Positions 7,600 through 15,211 of a DNA stretch of 15,211 bases are shown here, piece after piece. Source of the DNA: Proteobacteria bacterium UBA1844 (GTDB lineage: Bacteria; Pseudomonadota; Gammaproteobacteria; Steroidobacterales; Woeseiaceae); the NCBI GenBank assembly GCA_002338615.1, contig DDIS01000052.1, positions 17,536 to 32,746 on the forward strand. Direction: 5' to 3'. Made by a program: the position numbers and the translations under genes. The notes below the pieces were generated by a model, which was not told the DNA's origin, ran no database searches, and worked only from the letters and a program-made list of their open reading frames with translations. How positions within the stretch are numbered: position 1 is the stretch's first letter; each line of letters opens with the position of its first letter.

Positions 7600-7745
7600 G
7601 GATGGCTGCGCGGCGAGGAGGGCGTAAGAGTAACCAATGACCTGGTTTGCGGCCACCGCTATCTGAAAAATGCAACCAACAGCCCGGCCGCGGTATCTAA
7701 TCCCTGATACCAACCCGTATTAATTACAGACTGGGGCCAAGAATC
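7600..7745. promoter_or_regulatory. Divergent intergenic region with an inverted repeat
   Basis: This 146-bp gap separates the leftward ABC exporter operon from the rightward exported-protein gene, so it should hold both promoters. An inverted repeat GGTATC - 8 bases - GATACC lies at 7692-7711, about 35 bases before the rightward start, and could be an operator. I cannot assign convincing -35/-10 pairs; a TATTAAT at 7719-7725 is a possible -10 element for the rightward gene. That both promoters lie here follows from the gene layout; the operator role is a guess. Confidence 0.4.
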
Positions 7746-8468
7746 ATGTACCGAATTTCAGCAAAAACTGTAATAGTCGCTGCCGTCCTGGGGAGCCTGC
7801 TGGCGCTGCCAGCATTCGCAAGCGTCAACAAGAGTGTCAAAATCGACGCCGGCGCGACCAGTGATGGTGCCTCATCCGTGAATGGCAGCGTGACGGTCGG
7901 AGACAACGCAAGCGTAAGCGGTAAGCTCAGCACGGTGAACGGAACGATCAGAATCGGCGACGGCGCCATCGTCGAAGACGTCCGTACGGTGAATGGCAGC
8001 ATCAAGCTGGGCCGCCAGGTCAGGACTGCGGACCTCGAGACAGTCAACGGCGCGATACGCCTCGACAACGAGACCATCGTCAACGGCAATGTCACGGCCG
8101 TGAATGGCTCGGTTTCATTGGCAACGGGCAGCATGGTTGAGCGTGATGTGGAAAATGTTAACGGCGATATCGAACTCGATGCGAGCGAAGTTGGTGGCAA
8201 CGTAACCACCGTCAGCGGCGACGTAGAACTCTCGAATCAAGCCACGATCCAGGGGAACCTGCATGTCGAGAAGCCAAACTCAAGCGGCTGGTTCAAAAAG
8301 GACAGCCGCCCGCCAACAATAATCATTGGGCCGGGCAGCCGGGTCGAAGGCGTTATCCGACTCGAGCGCGAAGTGAAACTTTATATCAGCGACTCGGCAA
8401 GCGTTGGCGGTGTCGAAGGCGTCATGACGATGGACGATGCGGTCAGATTCAGCGGCAATCATCCGTAA
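7746..8468 (+). CDS. Exported protein with VNG repeats, predicted beta-solenoid (bactofilin-like)
   Basis: A 240-residue protein with a clear Sec signal peptide: basic MYRISAK, a hydrophobic core and a likely cleavage after AFA at residue 25. The body is a repeat array. Seven V-N/S-G triplets begin at residues 45, 64, 82, 100, 119, 138 and 156, spaced 18 or 19 residues apart, each followed by alternating hydrophobic residues and glycine/aspartate turns. This is what is expected for one coil of a right-handed beta-helix, as in bactofilins and other polymer-forming proteins. After a linker with PNSSGWFKKDSRPP comes a separate segment (about 191-226) with IIIGPGSRVEG and LEREVKLYISDSA. Unlike cytoskeletal bactofilins it carries a signal peptide, so it should act in the periplasm or at the surface. 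The role is unknown. The next gene follows 20 bases downstream. Confidence 0.8.
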   Translation: MYRISAKTVIVAAVLGSLLALPAFASVNKSVKIDAGATSDGASSVNGSVTVGDNASVSGKLSTVNGTIRIGDGAIVEDVRTVNGSIKLGRQVRTADLETVNGAIRLDNETIVNGNVTAVNGSVSLATGSMVERDVENVNGDIELDASEVGGNVTTVSGDVELSNQATIQGNLHVEKPNSSGWFKKDSRPPTIIIGPGSRVEGVIRLEREVKLYISDSASVGGVEGVMTMDDAVRFSGNHP

Positions 8469-8488
8469 AAGTTCGTATCATTGCGCCT

Positions 8489-9244
8489 GTGCCAGGTACA
8501 GCCAACCAACTTCAGTTATTTCCATCCAACGACGAGCCCGATGCAATATCGGGCTTTACCGTGCGCGAGAGCGGCCGCGCGAAACGCATGTCAATCAAAG
8601 TCTATCCACGTGGCAAGGTAGAGGTTGTTGTGCCGCGTCGTACCAGCGCGCGCAGCGTACAGGCATTTATCGCAGAACATCAGGACTGGATTCGAAATAC
8701 CCGGTCTGCTTTCGCCAAGGAACACGTGCCGGAGCCATTTCAATTGCCGACGCGAATTGCGCTGCCTGCCGTTGGCCGCATCATCGGCGTCAGCTACCGG
8801 CCATCCGGGTCGGCGCATAGCGTTCGCTACCGGCAAAAGGGTGACATCCTGTTCCTGTCTGGCAAAGTGTCGGATGCGCGTCTCTGCGTGGCCGCACTCA
8901 AGCGCTGGCTTGCGGGTGTCGCGCGTGAACATATTGCGCCGCAGCTCCATTCACTCGCACAGATCAGCGGCAATTCATATCGGCGCCTGCGGGTCGCAGG
9001 TCAAAAAACCTGCTGGGGCAGTCATTCGTCGACCGGCACGATAAGTGTCAACTACTGTTTATTGTTTCTGCAGCCAGCACTGCTGCGCTACCTGCTGATA
9101 CATGAACTGTGCCACGCACGGCACATGAATCATTCACGCAAATTCTGGAGCGAGGTAAAACGCTACGAACCGGGCTACAGGACACTTGACCGGACCCTGT
9201 CCGGTGCCTGGAAGGACATCCCTGCGTGGGTGGGGATTTATTGA
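8489..9244 (+). CDS. YgjP/DUF45-like zinc metallopeptidase
   Basis: The 251-residue protein has the zinc motif HELCH at residues 205-209 with the third histidine H215 in RHMNHSRKFW. This is the signature of the YgjP/DUF45 (WLM-like) gluzincin-type metallopeptidases. The preceding GQKTCWGSHSSTGTISVNY is also typical of the family, as is the N-terminal ESGRAKRMSIKV block. There is no signal peptide or membrane helix, so it should be cytoplasmic. Substrates of this family are not established. The GTG at 8489 is the earliest good start; the ATG at codon 34 would remove the conserved SGRAKR block. It lies 20 bases after the exported repeat protein and is probably co-transcribed. Its 3' end overlaps the convergent DUF6090-like gene by 7 bases. 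Confidence 0.87.
   Translation: MPGTANQLQLFPSNDEPDAISGFTVRESGRAKRMSIKVYPRGKVEVVVPRRTSARSVQAFIAEHQDWIRNTRSAFAKEHVPEPFQLPTRIALPAVGRIIGVSYRPSGSAHSVRYRQKGDILFLSGKVSDARLCVAALKRWLAGVAREHIAPQLHSLAQISGNSYRRLRVAGQKTCWGSHSSTGTISVNYCLLFLQPALLRYLLIHELCHARHMNHSRKFWSEVKRYEPGYRTLDRTLSGAWKDIPAWVGIY
9189..9205. other. Perfect hairpin near the convergent gene ends
   Basis: ACCGGAC - CCT - GTCCGGT forms a 7-bp perfect stem with a 3-base loop, about 35 bases before the stop of the metallopeptidase gene and just beyond the stop of the opposing gene. Neither strand has a T-run after it, so it is not a canonical intrinsic terminator. It could still help separate the two converging transcripts, which have no intergenic space. 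Confidence 0.3.
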
Positions 9245-10020
9245 GCCTGACCGTCCAGTTGCTCCTGGATCGAATCTCGTAAGCGCCTGGCATTCGCCAT
9301 TTGGCTGCGGCCGATAATCATTGCAACTTGCATGGTCGACATCCAATACCTGAGTTCCGCCATGAGTGATTCATTGCTGCCGATTGCCCGAACAACGTCC
9401 GCCAGCTTGTCCGTGTCGTCGGGTGCATCACAGTCCAGCATGGTCTGAATGCCTAATTCATCAGACCTAAAACACCGCTCCCAGATATACGTCTGAATGT
9501 TGATCGGAATAACACCGCGCACGTGTTCCCGATAGATCGGCCGTTCTGTCAGTGCCGGATTACCTGCGTTTGTGTAGTAATAAGCGAGCGCATTGCGAAG
9601 TTTCAGGTAATGGATCAATCCCAGTTCCCCGCTGCTTTTCAGCTCGTCGTAGGTCGCCCGGGTCGTATAATACGCAGCGACCTGGCTCGCCTGAAAATAA
9701 GCAAGCAACAGCTCCCAGGGATCGTAGCTGCTCTCGTTTTGGTCGTTCGCGTAGTCAAGTCCGATAGCCCCGTATTTTGATACCGCACTCCAAAAGGCCA
9801 AATGGTCCTGGTAGCCCAGGATATCGGCGTCTATGTCGGATTGAATCCGCTCGAGATAGGCGCGAGCGCGAGTGCTATCGATGCGTGCGTCATTCCAGTT
9901 TGAAACCTGGATGCCAATGAAGACGCCGAAAACGACGATCAGAAATTCGATCCAGACCACGAACCAGTTCTGGTGCCGGATGTTTTCTACGAGATTGCGG
10001 ATCAGCAAAAGGTGCCTCAC
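9238..10020 (-). CDS. DUF6090-like single-pass membrane protein, function unknown
   Basis: The 260-residue protein starts at GTG 10020. It has a short N-terminal region (RHLLLIRNLVENIRHQNW), one membrane helix at about residues 20-39, and the conserved FGVFIGIQVSNWND block at 31-44. This block is the hallmark of the DUF6090 group as I remember it. The remaining about 215 residues look soluble, helical and probably periplasmic, with tyrosine-rich stretches (YYTTRATYDELKSSGELG, ALAYYYTNAGNP). I know of no assigned function. It follows the DUF2333-like gene by 18 bases and is probably the third gene of the acnA transcript. Its stop overlaps the end of the opposite-strand metallopeptidase gene. 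The family name is from memory and less certain than the description. Confidence 0.7.
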   Translation of the reverse strand: MRHLLLIRNLVENIRHQNWFVVWIEFLIVVFGVFIGIQVSNWNDARIDSTRARAYLERIQSDIDADILGYQDHLAFWSAVSKYGAIGLDYANDQNESSYDPWELLLAYFQASQVAAYYTTRATYDELKSSGELGLIHYLKLRNALAYYYTNAGNPALTERPIYREHVRGVIPINIQTYIWERCFRSDELGIQTMLDCDAPDDTDKLADVVRAIGSNESLMAELRYWMSTMQVAMIIGRSQMANARRLRDSIQEQLDGQAQ

Positions 10021-10038
10021 TTGCTTCGAGCAGACGAG

Positions 10039-11058
10039 CTAGCCCTGATTGAGCAATTCCCGCAGATTGATGACTGCGGCATTCGCCCGGGCGAGGTAGT
10101 TGGCCATCACCAGTGAATGGTTGGCAAACAATCCGTAGCCGCTACCGTTCAAAATAACCGGCGAGCGAATTGGCGTCAGACTTGCTTCGAGTTCACGGAT
10201 GATCTGGCGCACACTGGCTTCCGCATTCTTGTCTTTCAGGACGCTCTCGAAATCAAATTGCGCCGCGCGCAAGAAATGCGTCAGTGCCCATGCTGTGCCT
10301 CGTGCCTCGAAAAATATGTCATCTATCTTGTACCACGGGGTACGCGCGGAAAGATTGTCCGGTTGGCTCTTTGCGGCGGTGGCGGCCCGTTCACCTGCGA
10401 GACCCTCGTTGATGCGGCTCTTGGCCACGCTGTCGCCGAGCCGGCCGGTGAGGCTGCCAAGGCGCTTTTCTACCAGGGTGAGCCATTCGCTCAAATTATC
10501 AGCACGTGCGTAAAACTGTGCTTCCGGGGGCTTGTCACTCTTGCCTGTCAGGCGGTCGCGATAACTGGTGACGGCGTCAATGCTTTGTTCGAAGCGACGC
10601 TCGGATGGCGGGAATAGCCATGAATTGCTTTCCGAGAAAAATTTCTCGGTCGCGTAGTCGAGGTCCGGGTCTTCCTTCGATTGCGACTGGCTGCGACTGT
10701 AATCGTCGCGCATGGCGCGAGACAGGTCCATAACCTGGTTCAGGACACCTTTTTCCCAGTTAGGGATATTATCGAGCAGGACACCAGGCGGCATGCGGTC
10801 ATTGGAGAGGTAGCCGCCAGGCTTGTCGAGCAAGGTTGATGCAACGCGCACCAGGGTATCCGCGGTTGAATAGCCAACCACGGTCTGTCCGTTCTCGACG
10901 AATTCATTGACCCAGAAAACTTTTGGCGTTCGCGACCAGTAGATTGACAGTATGGTCAGCAACACGAACAGCACGAGCAGTACCAGCAATACAATTTTCG
11001 CCGTCGTATTCAAACGAAATCGGTGCAGCATGCCGCGTGCGCTCGTGTTTCCGGTCAT
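10039..11058 (-). CDS. DUF2333 family membrane protein, function unknown
   Basis: The 339-residue product has a basic N-terminus, one membrane helix at about residues 20-42 (IVLLVLLVLFVLLTILSIYW), and a long extracytoplasmic, mostly helical domain. Recognisable DUF2333 blocks are GGYLSNDRMPPG and LDNIPNWEKGVL (about 81-105), DDYSRSQSQSKEDPDLD, AQFYARADNLSEWL, KRLGSLTGRL, and the C-terminal NHSLVMANYLARANAA (about 313-328). The family is conserved in Gammaproteobacteria and has no assigned function. The ATG at 11058 is only two bases after the acnA stop, so translation is probably coupled to aconitase. It is followed 18 bases later by the DUF6090-like gene, also a single-pass membrane protein. 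Confidence 0.85.
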   Translation of the reverse strand: MTGNTSARGMLHRFRLNTTAKIVLLVLLVLFVLLTILSIYWSRTPKVFWVNEFVENGQTVVGYSTADTLVRVASTLLDKPGGYLSNDRMPPGVLLDNIPNWEKGVLNQVMDLSRAMRDDYSRSQSQSKEDPDLDYATEKFFSESNSWLFPPSERRFEQSIDAVTSYRDRLTGKSDKPPEAQFYARADNLSEWLTLVEKRLGSLTGRLGDSVAKSRINEGLAGERAATAAKSQPDNLSARTPWYKIDDIFFEARGTAWALTHFLRAAQFDFESVLKDKNAEASVRQIIRELEASLTPIRSPVILNGSGYGLFANHSLVMANYLARANAAVINLRELLNQG

Positions 11059-11060
11059 GA

Positions 11061-13724
11061 TCAGGCCGCGAGTTGTCGCAAGACGTAGTGCAGGATGCCG
11101 CCGTGCTCGAAGTAGTCGCGTTCTTTCGGCGTGTCAATCCGGATTTGTGCCTGGAAGGTTTTTGGCGCGCCCGTCGTTGGTGTAGCCGTAACAGTGACCG
11201 AATCCGATCCGGCCTTGCTGTAGCCTGCGATGTCATAAGTCTCTGTGCCATCAAGGCCAAGCGATTCCGCACTCTCCCCATCCATGAATTGCAACGGCAA
11301 AACGCCCATGCCGATCAGGTTCGAGCGATGTATGCGCTCATAGCTTTGCGCAATGACGGCTTTCACGCCCAGCAACAGCGTGCCTTTGGCAGCCCAGTCC
11401 CGCGAAGACCCGGTGCCGTACTCGCTGCCGGCTATAACGATCAGGGGCGTGCCGTCTGCGAGATATTGCGCGGACGCATCGAAGATCGACATCTGCTCGC
11501 CGCTCGGCTGATGCCGCGTCCAGCCTCCCTCCGTGCCAGGTGCCAGTAAATTGCGCAAGCGAATATTGGCGAAGGTGCCGCGCATCATGACTTCGTGATT
11601 GCCCCGGCGCGAACCATAGGAGTTGAAATCTGCGGGTTTCACGCCCTGTTCTTCGAGATAGCGGGCGGCCGGGCCGTCCTTGGCGATACTGCCTGCAGGT
11701 GAGATATGGTCGGTGGTCACCGAGTTCCCAAGCAGCGCGAGTACGCGCGCCCCGCTGATCTCGGCAATGGGAGCGGGCTTCAGGGTCATTCCTTCGAAGT
11801 AGGGCGGGTTCTTAACGTAGGTCGAAGTGTCGTCCCAGGTGTAGATTTCCCCTTCCGGCGAGTCAATGCCTTTCCAGTTGGCATCCCCTTCGAACACGCT
11901 GCCATAGCTCGAGGCGAACATGCCTGAATTGATGTTCTTTGCGACCACGTCCTGGATTTCTTTTGGATCCGGCCAGATGTCCTTGAGGTAGACCGGCTTG
12001 CCGTCTTTGTCTTCGCCGAGGGCATCCTTAACGAGGTTTACATCCATATTGCCGGCCAGCGCGTAGGCAACGACCAGGGGCGGTGACGCCAGGAAATTCA
12101 TACGCACCAGCGGATGGATGCGACCTTCGAAATTGCGATTGCCTGACAACACGCTGGTCCCTACGGTATCCGCGCGCTGCACCGCATCTGCAATGTCCGG
12201 CAACAGTGGCCCGGAGTTGCCGATGCAGGTCGTGCAGCCATAGCCGACCGTGTAAAAACCGACCGCCTCGAGGTCATCGAGTAACTCTGCCTTTGCGAGG
12301 TAGTCGGTCACGACGCGCGAACCGGGCGCCAGGCTCGTCTTGACCCACGGCTTCGCGGTCAATCCTTTCCTGTGAGCATTGCGCGCCAACAGTCCGGCGG
12401 CAACCATGACGAACGGATTCGAGGTATTGGTGCAACTTGTTATAGCAGCGATAAGCACGGCGCCATCGCGAATTGCAACCTCCTTGCCATCAATCTTGAC
12501 GTTTCTGCGGCCGGTTTCCTTGCGTCCGGCAACAGCTGCGTCGAGGTGCTTTTGGAAAACCGTGTCCGCTTCTTTTAGCAAAATTCGATCCTGTGGTCGT
12601 TTCGGACCCGCGATGCACGGCTCCACATCACCAAGGTCGAGAGCCAGGGTGTCGCTGTACAAGGCATCCGGCTGGCCATCTTTCCGCCACAGGCCTTGCT
12701 CGCGTGCGTAAGCCTCAATCAGTTCAATGTGGCCTGCGTCGCGACCCGACAGCTCAAGGTAGCGGGTCGTTTCCCGGTCGATCGGGAAGATCGCACACGT
12801 CGAACCAAATTCAGGCGACATGTTGCCGATGGTCGCCCGATCCGCAAGTGGCAAAGCGCTCAGACCGTCACCGAAAAACTCGACAAATTTACCCACCACA
12901 CCTTTGTTGCGCAGCATTTCTGTAACGGTCAGGACGAGGTCCGTGGCGGTTGCGCCGGCGTTGAGCTTGCCGGTCAGTTTGAAGCCTACGACTTCCGGGA
13001 TCAGCATCGTTATCGGCTGGCCGAGCATGGCGGCTTCCGCCTCGATGCCACCCACGCCCCAGCCAAGAACGCCGAGTCCGTTAATCATTGTGGTGTGTGA
13101 ATCAGTGCCGACCACCGTGTCCGGGTATGCAGAGCGAACACCATCCTTGTCATTATCGAATACGACACGGCTCAGGTACTCAAGATTCACCTGGTGCACG
13201 ATGCCCGTATTCGGCGGCACCACGCGAAAGTTCTGGAAGGCAGACTGGCCCCAGCGCAGGAAGGAATAACGTTCCTTGTTGCGCTGGAATTCAATTTTAT
13301 TATTGAGGTTGAGCGAATTTACGCTGCCGTAATTGTCTACTTGCACGGAGTGGTCGATCACGAGCTCTGCAGGGGACAACGGGTTGATCTTGTCTGCGGA
13401 GCCGCCGAGATTGACGACCGCATCGCGCATGGCTGCGAGGTCTACGACGGCCGGGACCCCTGTAAAGTCCTGCAAGATGACACGGCCTGGCGTAAAGGAA
13501 ATTTCGGTGTTCGGCGCAGCCTTGGGGTCCCACTTTGCCAGTGCCAGGATATCGTCACGAGTGACGTCGCGGCCGTCTTCGTGCCGCAGGAGATTTTCCA
13601 GCAAAATCTTTAGTGAGTAGGGCAGTCGGGCTACATGGCCTTCCTGAACGGCATCGAGGCGAAATATCTCGAGTTCGTTGCCGCCTACGGCCAGGGTACT
13701 GCGCGCGCCGAAGCTATCCTTCAT
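11061..13724 (-). CDS. acnA: Aconitate hydratase A
   Basis: Aconitase interconverts citrate and isocitrate in the TCA and glyoxylate cycles; AcnA/IRP-type enzymes can also bind mRNA when they lose their iron-sulfur cluster. The 887-residue length matches E. coli AcnA (891 aa). The three [4Fe-4S] ligands are C431 ([10 protein letters not shown]), C497 and C500 ([13 protein letters not shown]). Other family landmarks are [63 protein letters not shown], and in the C-terminal swivel domain [52 protein letters not shown] and [16 protein letters not shown]. The ATG at 13724 has GGAG about 9 bases upstream. No truncation or frameshift is seen. Two small membrane-protein genes follow immediately. Confidence 0.97.
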   Translation of the reverse strand: MKDSFGARSTLAVGGNELEIFRLDAVQEGHVARLPYSLKILLENLLRHEDGRDVTRDDILALAKWDPKAAPNTEISFTPGRVILQDFTGVPAVVDLAAMRDAVVNLGGSADKINPLSPAELVIDHSVQVDNYGSVNSLNLNNKIEFQRNKERYSFLRWGQSAFQNFRVVPPNTGIVHQVNLEYLSRVVFDNDKDGVRSAYPDTVVGTDSHTTMINGLGVLGWGVGGIEAEAAMLGQPITMLIPEVVGFKLTGKLNAGATATDLVLTVTEMLRNKGVVGKFVEFFGDGLSALPLADRATIGNMSPEFGSTCAIFPIDRETTRYLELSGRDAGHIELIEAYAREQGLWRKDGQPDALYSDTLALDLGDVEPCIAGPKRPQDRILLKEADTVFQKHLDAAVAGRKETGRRNVKIDGKEVAIRDGAVLIAAITSCTNTSNPFVMVAAGLLARNAHRKGLTAKPWVKTSLAPGSRVVTDYLAKAELLDDLEAVGFYTVGYGCTTCIGNSGPLLPDIADAVQRADTVGTSVLSGNRNFEGRIHPLVRMNFLASPPLVVAYALAGNMDVNLVKDALGEDKDGKPVYLKDIWPDPKEIQDVVAKNINSGMFASSYGSVFEGDANWKGIDSPEGEIYTWDDTSTYVKNPPYFEGMTLKPAPIAEISGARVLALLGNSVTTDHISPAGSIAKDGPAARYLEEQGVKPADFNSYGSRRGNHEVMMRGTFANIRLRNLLAPGTEGGWTRHQPSGEQMSIFDASAQYLADGTPLIVIAGSEYGTGSSRDWAAKGTLLLGVKAVIAQSYERIHRSNLIGMGVLPLQFMDGESAESLGLDGTETYDIAGYSKAGSDSVTVTATPTTGAPKTFQAQIRIDTPKERDYFEHGGILHYVLRQLAA

Positions 13725-13850
13725 CGTATTTTTCTCCGGAATGAGATATTTGATCAGGCGACTGGCGTGTAGCCCGGACTATTCACAAATGGACCGGGCT
13801 AGTCCGTGCCTTTTGGGGCGCGCATTATAACGAATCGGGCAATTTTTCGC
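13725..13850 (-). promoter_or_regulatory. acnA promoter and leader with overlapping hairpins
   Basis: This 126-bp gap between mnmA and acnA holds a perfect -10 box TATAAT (13824-13829 on the minus strand). The -35 region, 17 bases upstream, is poor, which suggests an activator-dependent or weak promoter. Transcription would start near 13817 and give a leader of about 90 bases. The leader contains two hairpins that share bases. Stem A pairs AGCCCGG with CCGGGCT (13771-13777 and 13794-13800). Stem B pairs CGGACTA with TAGTCCG (13775-13781 and 13800-13806). They cannot form together. Neither is followed by a U-run. The ribosome binding site GGAG lies near 13733-13736. The -10 box is direct observation; regulation is inference. 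Confidence 0.5.
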
Positions 13851-15005
13851 TCAGGATTCTGCCGCCGATCGGGTCTCGCTGTCAGTCACGGTGCTTGCGC
13901 GCAGCCATGACACATCAATACTGGCACCGCCGAGGCATCGGTCACCGTCGTAGAAAACGACGTACTGGCCAGGCGCAACAGCCCGCTGCAGGGACGCAAA
14001 TCGAACCTCAAGCTCACGGTTGCCCTGAACCTGTATTTCGCAGGCCTGGTCCGCCTGCCGATAGCGAATCTTCGCATGCAGTGCGCGGCCTGCCTGCAGC
14101 CCGGCCGGTGGTGGCCCGATCCAGTTCACGTCGCTCGCCAGTAAGGTATCGCTCAACAAACGCAGCGAGTCGCCCTGGTCGATGATCAATGTGTTCGAGC
14201 GCAGCTCCTTGTCGACCACGTACCATGGCTTTTCCGGTGCCGCGGCGAGACCACCGATGCCGAGGCCTTTGCGTTGCCCGAGTGTGTAATACATCAGTCC
14301 GGAATGCTGCCCGACCAGTTCGCCCTGCACAGTCCGGATCGGTCCTGGCTGGGCGGGCAGGAAATTGGCCAGAAACTCGCGAAACGGTCTCTCGCCAATG
14401 AAGCAAATTCCCGTGCTGTCTTTCTTGTCGTGCACAGCCAGCCCATAGTCCCTGGCGATGTCACGCACCTCGCTTTTTTCCAGATCCCCGATTGGAAATA
14501 TGCTTTCCCCGATTGCCTCGGCGGTAACGGCGTGCAGAAAGTAACTCTGGTCTTTCTCACTGTCCTTGCCTTTCAGCAGCGCGGGCCTTTCGTCTAAGAG
14601 CGCAGTTCGCGCATAGTGTCCGGTCGCAATTGCATCGCCACCCAGGCGCCTGGCGTACCGCCGGAATTCGCCAAACTTGATCTCGCGATTGCACAGCACA
14701 TCGGGATTCGGGGTACGGCCGGCCTGATACTCGCTGAGAAAAAAGGCGAACACGCGCTCGCGGTACTGCTTTGTGAAATTCACGTGATGCAGGGGGATGT
14801 CGAGCGCGCTACATACGCGGCGGGCGTCCTGTAAGTCTTCCGCGGCCGTGCAGTAGCCGTCCTGGTCATCCCAGTTCGTCATGTGCAGCGCTTCGACCCT
14901 GGCCCCGGCCTCGCGCAGTAACACGGCCGCAACAGCGGAATCGACACCACCGGAAATTCCGAGGATGACCTTGCAGCCTGCAATATTGTCGAGTGAATTT
15001 ACCAT
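13851..15005 (-). CDS. mnmA: tRNA-specific 2-thiouridylase MnmA
   Basis: MnmA adenylates and thiolates wobble uridine 34 of the tRNAs for Lys, Glu and Gln, taking sulfur from the Tus relay. The 384-residue protein shows the PP-loop SGGVDS (residues 18-23), NWDDQDGYCTAAED, the catalytic pair C105 (NPDVLCNREIKF) and C201 (DSTGICFIGERPF), the GHYAR motif, and the C-terminal YTLGQRKGLGIGG and PWYVVDK segments. Length and order match E. coli MnmA, whose catalytic cysteines are C102 and C199. The ATG at 15005 gives a short N-terminal extension before CKVILGISGG; no good ribosome binding site is visible. It is separated from acnA by a promoter and is probably transcribed separately. Confidence 0.96.
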   Translation of the reverse strand: MVNSLDNIAGCKVILGISGGVDSAVAAVLLREAGARVEALHMTNWDDQDGYCTAAEDLQDARRVCSALDIPLHHVNFTKQYRERVFAFFLSEYQAGRTPNPDVLCNREIKFGEFRRYARRLGGDAIATGHYARTALLDERPALLKGKDSEKDQSYFLHAVTAEAIGESIFPIGDLEKSEVRDIARDYGLAVHDKKDSTGICFIGERPFREFLANFLPAQPGPIRTVQGELVGQHSGLMYYTLGQRKGLGIGGLAAAPEKPWYVVDKELRSNTLIIDQGDSLRLLSDTLLASDVNWIGPPPAGLQAGRALHAKIRYRQADQACEIQVQGNRELEVRFASLQRAVAPGQYVVFYDGDRCLGGASIDVSWLRASTVTDSETRSAAES

Positions 15006-15113
15006 CAGACGTGAATTCTAGCAGCGTGTTGAAAAATGATCTGCCAGTCCGTCGCTTGACCAACAGTTTTGTGCGCAATCACCACGTCGGTTCATGAAAA
15101 ATCGGGGCGAGGT

Positions 15114-15190
15114 CGTAGGAGCGGCATCCTGCCGCGAAGGGATTCTGGCGCCTGCTCAGGCCCGGGTCGCGGCAGGATGCCGCTCCTACG
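15114..15190. repeat. REPIN: two perfect inverted REP hairpins
   Basis: Two perfect 24-bp inverted arms (15114-15137 and 15167-15190) flank a 29-bp spacer. Each arm is a REP: foot GTAG, then GA, stem GCGGC, loop ATCCT and stem GCCGC. The left hairpin is at 15121-15135 and the right one, on the other strand, at 15169-15183. The left arm equals 4711-4734 of the tandem repeat except for one base in the foot (GTAG here, GTGG there), so both belong to one genomic family. It lies about 110 bases upstream of mnmA. The rest of the gap from 15006 to the window end shows no gene. Confidence 0.88.
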
Positions 15191-15211
15191 GTCCAGTGTA
15201 ATGGTTGATCG

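Noticed and set aside
6962..7675. A 237-codon frame on the same strand as the ABC ATPase, in another frame
   Set aside because: The overlapping frame carries all ABC ATPase motifs; this one is low-complexity, arginine/glycine-rich shadow sequence.
7600..7713. N-terminal extension of the ABC ATPase to a TTG at 7713
   Set aside because: The 38 extra residues have no match to ABC ATPase N-termini and would occupy the divergent promoter region; the ATG at 7599 gives a standard start.
7860..8240. DNA repeat array suggesting CRISPR or satellite
   Set aside because: The periodicity is at protein level (VNG steps every 18-19 codons) with varied codons, so it reflects protein structure and not a DNA repeat.
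13771..13800. Possible intrinsic terminator of mnmA
   Set aside because: The stem is not followed by a U-run on the minus strand and lies downstream of a good -10 box for acnA, so a leader structure is more likely.
15006..15113. Possible mnmA promoter with TAGAAT close to the start codon
   Set aside because: The box lies only about 9 bases from the ATG and lacks a -35 partner, so it is not convincing.

Overview
The window looks like a piece of a gammaproteobacterial chromosome of moderately high GC content. The reasons are a fused aspartokinase-homoserine dehydrogenase ThrA followed by thrB and thrC, an AcnA-type aconitase, MnmA, a DUF2333-like protein typical of Gammaproteobacteria, and REP-type palindromes of the GTAGGAGCGGC kind. 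The gene style (GTG/TTG starts, an exported VNG-repeat protein) suggests a Xanthomonadales- or Woeseiales-like lineage, but that is inference only.

Layout. 2-4686 (+): the threonine operon, made of thrA (5' end outside the window), thrB, thrC and a small membrane-anchored NERD-domain protein. All junctions overlap and all three downstream genes use non-ATG starts. 4698-4857: a nearly exact tandem duplication of an 80-bp unit, each copy carrying a pair of inverted REP hairpins (a REPIN). It lies between the converging thr operon and tatD. 4856-7599 (-): an ABC-2 exporter (ATPase, then permease) followed by tatD. 7600-7745: a divergent control region with an inverted repeat. 7746-9244 (+): an exported solenoid-like protein with VNG repeats, then a YgjP/DUF45-type zinc metallopeptidase. 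9238-13724 (-): acnA, a DUF2333-like membrane protein and a DUF6090-like membrane protein, closely spaced. 13725-13850: the acnA leader, with a good -10 box and two overlapping, mutually exclusive hairpins. 13851-15005 (-): mnmA. 15114-15190: a single REPIN with perfect 24-bp inverted arms.

How the genes work together. ThrA, ThrB and ThrC carry aspartate (and aspartate semialdehyde) through homoserine and phosphohomoserine to threonine. The tight overlaps suggest translational coupling, which would make the NERD protein part of the same expression unit although nothing known links it to threonine. The ABC pair should be one exporter of unknown substrate. AcnA is a TCA-cycle enzyme whose two downstream partners are uncharacterised single-pass membrane proteins. 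MnmA thiolates tRNA wobble uridines.

Most of the window is ordinary core metabolism. I see no CRISPR array, prophage, insertion sequence, tRNA or rRNA, and no clear new defence or biosynthetic system. The points most worth checking are the NERD gene in the thr operon, the compensatory changes in the REPIN stems, the exported VNG-repeat protein, the acnA leader structure and the acnA-DUF2333-DUF6090 unit.
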